The notes beneath the pieces are model-generated. The model was given only the letters and a program-made list of their open reading frames with translations, made no database searches and was not told the DNA's origin. Shown piece after piece: positions 61,701 to 64,000 of a stretch of 64,000 nt of DNA. Source of the stretch: Diprion similis (lineage: Eukaryota; Arthropoda; Insecta; Hymenoptera; Diprionidae); NCBI RefSeq assembly GCF_021155765.1, contig NC_060105.1:8677501-8741500 (forward strand), written 5' to 3'. How positions within the stretch are numbered: position 1 is the first letter of the stretch; the number at the start of each line of letters is the position of its first letter. A program made the position numbers and the translations under genes.

Positions 61701-63105
61701 CCGGCTTAAAAGTTATACGTATTTTTGTACAATCGATCGTCTCAATGCATTTGCATTTGATCCTACCTGTCCATAGCCCCTTAAAAGAGCATCCAAGAAC
61801 TTAAGCACGATCCAAGGCGAGCGATTTCTTTTCTTTGACAGAAAATCCCTCAAAATGGAAAAATCACCGATGCAGGCTACCCATTGCTGCTCCTACGAGA
61901 ATTAAGAAAAATCACGTGGAAAAACTGCACAGCTACATTCAAAGCAGGAATGAATTATTACTGGACATCGTCTTTTCACTGTTAGTTGTTGAATAATATC
62001 TTTTAAGTGCGATTATAAGTCCTTGAACAACCGAGTCTTGAGTCCAAACTTCTGATTACTTGCAAGTTTTTAACAGTAATTCACATCAGCGGTCTAATAC
62101 TAAATATTTGCTTAGCGTGTATATACAAATTAAACGTGAAACTTATGGGGAATTTGAATTATTGTTACTACGTTCGATGCCCGTCGGACAGAAAGGTAAT
62201 TCCGTATTATAGATAACAGTACCTTTACTGGGTGAAACAGGTTTCACCAGAACAGAACACTTTCGTTGTTACAGATATAAAAAGGATAGTAAATAAAAAT
62301 TATATCTCACGTATGTCGATTTTTTTGTTAGTTAAATTTTAGAATTCTATTCTTTCTAACTCGAAAGTTCGTGAATTCTGGATAAATGATATATTTTCGA
62401 AATTTTATTTCCAGGGCCAGATAAAAAAAAAAATTTAATCCAAACAAACTGGCAATGAATACGTGATCAAAAAAGAAATGATTTTTCCTCAAAACTTTTT
62501 CCGGGTAATCACAAGAAGCCTTCAGAGTTTAGAATTTAAATTAACTTAAGCCTAGCATGCTGTTATCCTCAATGAATGTAGACCATTTATACCAGTATAA
62601 AGTTAATCGACACGCGTATCAAAATATTACAAGTGAATACAGGGATGAGACATTACTGATCAAGTCCGTTAATTGAAACGTTTTTTACAATGGCCTTAAA
62701 CAGCACGCGATAAAATTTAATTTGATGATATATAAGCCAAGAATATACCAAACTTGCAGTTTATTTGCTATTCGTTTATCAAATATTGTCACAAGTTTTT
62801 ACGAAACTTTAGTGTGAACTCGAAGAAACTGTCTTTCAATTACGGAGTTTGATTTTAAAAAAACTTCATTTTTTCACTGAATTCAAATTTTCACCGAAAA
62901 TTTCTCTTACCTTTTTGCGGAATTATGGGAGATTCTACATATGGTAACCAATAATTAAAACATTACAATACACGTATTTGTCTCATTCGGATCCCCCAAT
63001 GACATTATATACAGTTAGTACCTAAATAATAATAGCAAAATTCTAATGACACTGATATACTATTTTAAATTTAATATACGGTACCTGCCGCCTCCTGATA
63101 GACAT
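52792..63105 (-). CDS. urea transporter, SLC14/UT family (ten coding exons)
   Basis: Coding exons on the - strand: 63105-63085, 61892-61767, 60603-60484, 60062-59908, 59767-59626, 58743-58651, 57667-57520, 55885-55701, 54760-54593 and 52842-52792. All have GT-AG ends and compatible phases (0,0,0,2,0,0,1,0,0), giving 402 aa, close to the usual 390-400. The protein shows the family's internal duplication. Half one has RGYGQVVFANNPISG (Q49) and LPCLSAPCN (S157). Half two has SSGQVYTADN (Q230), SGSWGYNGLL (about 282) and LPVLSVPF (S337). These are the channel-lining elements of urea channels. The central loop has four N-glycosylation sequons (N177, N184, N201, N209), as expected for an extracellular loop. 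The acidic tail ends VEAKPS. The start MSIRRRQ has an in-frame TAA just upstream (63114-63112). The predicted role is passive urea movement across the plasma membrane. Two pore Thr are Ser here. An alternative end by read-through at 54592 would give VRI-stop. Confidence 0.88.
57381..57424. repeat. (CTT)n microsatellite in a urea transporter intron
   Basis: CTT repeat with a CATCAT interruption. It causes Ser or Lys runs in overlapping open frames. Confidence 0.95.
59217..59518. repeat. dispersed repeat family 2, copy B
   Basis: Same orientation as 52276-52595, sharing TTTCAGATTCGTAATCAGC and CGCAAAGAAATATGTTGAA. It ends in a run of 16 A, like a retroposed 3' end. It lies in the intron between urea transporter exons 59626-59767 and 58651-58743. 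Confidence 0.75.
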
Positions 63106-64000
63106 GATAGTTTAGATGCAGACTGTCCTACGTTGCTTGCGATTAGCCCGGTAAAATTGTATTCCTCCTACTACCAAAACTCGTGCTACGCTCGTACTTT
63201 AGTTGTGCAAGTGATAGCTGTCCATATCTTATGTAAATGCGTTTAAATACCCTACCACGTCACAGGGTGAACTGAATAGAAACTTCTTTTTTAAATATTT
63301 GAAGCAACTGATGTAATTTTACTCTTTGCATACTTAAACACTCTGCAGAACTGGATTTAGATCATTGCGTTAAAAGCGGAAAAAGTAGCCAATAGATTTG
63401 AAATGCACCGCAACATTTCTCATAGACGGATACAAGCCTAAAATTTCGAACTAAATCTTTGTTGAGCCGCTTCAGCGCTCTTTACTTTCCTAGCAATTGG
63501 ATCACCTTATACCGATCGTTTAGACTCGTTGTCAGTATTAATATAGCTTTGCTAATTGGACGATAAGAACAATGCTCGTATTAAAACTGGAGGCAGGTCA
63601 AGGTTCGGATTTGCACGAGCATAATGTTTTATGCAGTAGATTCGTGGGGCTAGGATTAAATGTAATGAACTACTCACGATACATGTTTTAAAAAATGCGT
63701 TTTATAAAAAATCAATAGGTGAGTGTTATCGTTCGGATTCGGATGAATGTAACAATACTGTAGTGGATGAAGATTGAGATCGTTTGAAATAATTTCGTGT
63801 CGGGTATTCGGTATGTTCAGATTGCCTCTCAGAAGGCACGGAATCAAATATCTACTTGAACGACCATCATTTCTGCGTCCGGTGATATTTAGGAGTTTGA
63901 AGGCACATTCTGAACGTCCCAATGCAGTCGCCTTTCTTGGCTATTACTGTGAATAAATATCAAGGATCGAGAATATAATTTGGATGTACGACAAGCAACG
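63106..64000. other. upstream region of the urea transporter gene
   Basis: Probably 5' UTR and promoter, without a clear TATA box. On the - strand an 82-codon open frame (63922-63674) ends at a good donor, ATC|GTGAGT at 63677. Its phase does not fit the coding exon at 63105, so it could only be a non-coding leader or chance. Confidence 0.35.

Overview
This 64 kb window looks like nuclear DNA of an insect. It is AT-rich, full of homopolymer runs and microsatellites, and holds widely spaced, multi-exon genes with GT-AG introns. The gene content points the same way: an insect-type tetraspanin of the Tsp97E/TSPAN31 group, a sugar porter of the Tret1-like type and a secreted Gly/Tyr-rich protein. 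Hymenoptera is a reasonable guess, but I cannot fix the order from sequence alone. Exons below were joined by hand from splice signals, intron phase and family homology.

Layout, left to right. (1) 2240-4541, + strand: a two-exon gene for a secreted Gly/Tyr-rich protein, with a TATA box and an arthropod initiator. (2) 7153-10068, - strand: a complete six-exon tetraspanin (223 aa). (3) 10497-10884: a 140-bp tandem repeat. (4) 15203-17751, + strand: a two-exon sugar porter (466-468 aa). (5) 18.3-27.2 kb: very AT-rich DNA with no recognisable coding exon. It holds five copies of a short hairpin-forming motif built on CCCT...GCAGGG, the clearest unexplained pattern here. (6) 27264-30061 and 39977-47766, - strand: two sets of exons for single-span membrane proteins with long, basic, disordered N-terminal regions. 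They may be two genes, or one gene with alternative first exons. (7) 52792-63105, - strand: a complete ten-exon urea transporter of the SLC14/UT family (402 aa), which I find surprising in an insect.

The large spaces hold several repeat structures: foldback elements at 34.7-35.1 kb, 39.1 kb, 44.8-45.1 kb and 52.1-52.6 kb, plus two dispersed repeat families, each with two copies in the window. The genes do not form an obvious pathway. Three products are membrane transport or scaffold proteins, one is secreted, and two are membrane proteins of unknown role.
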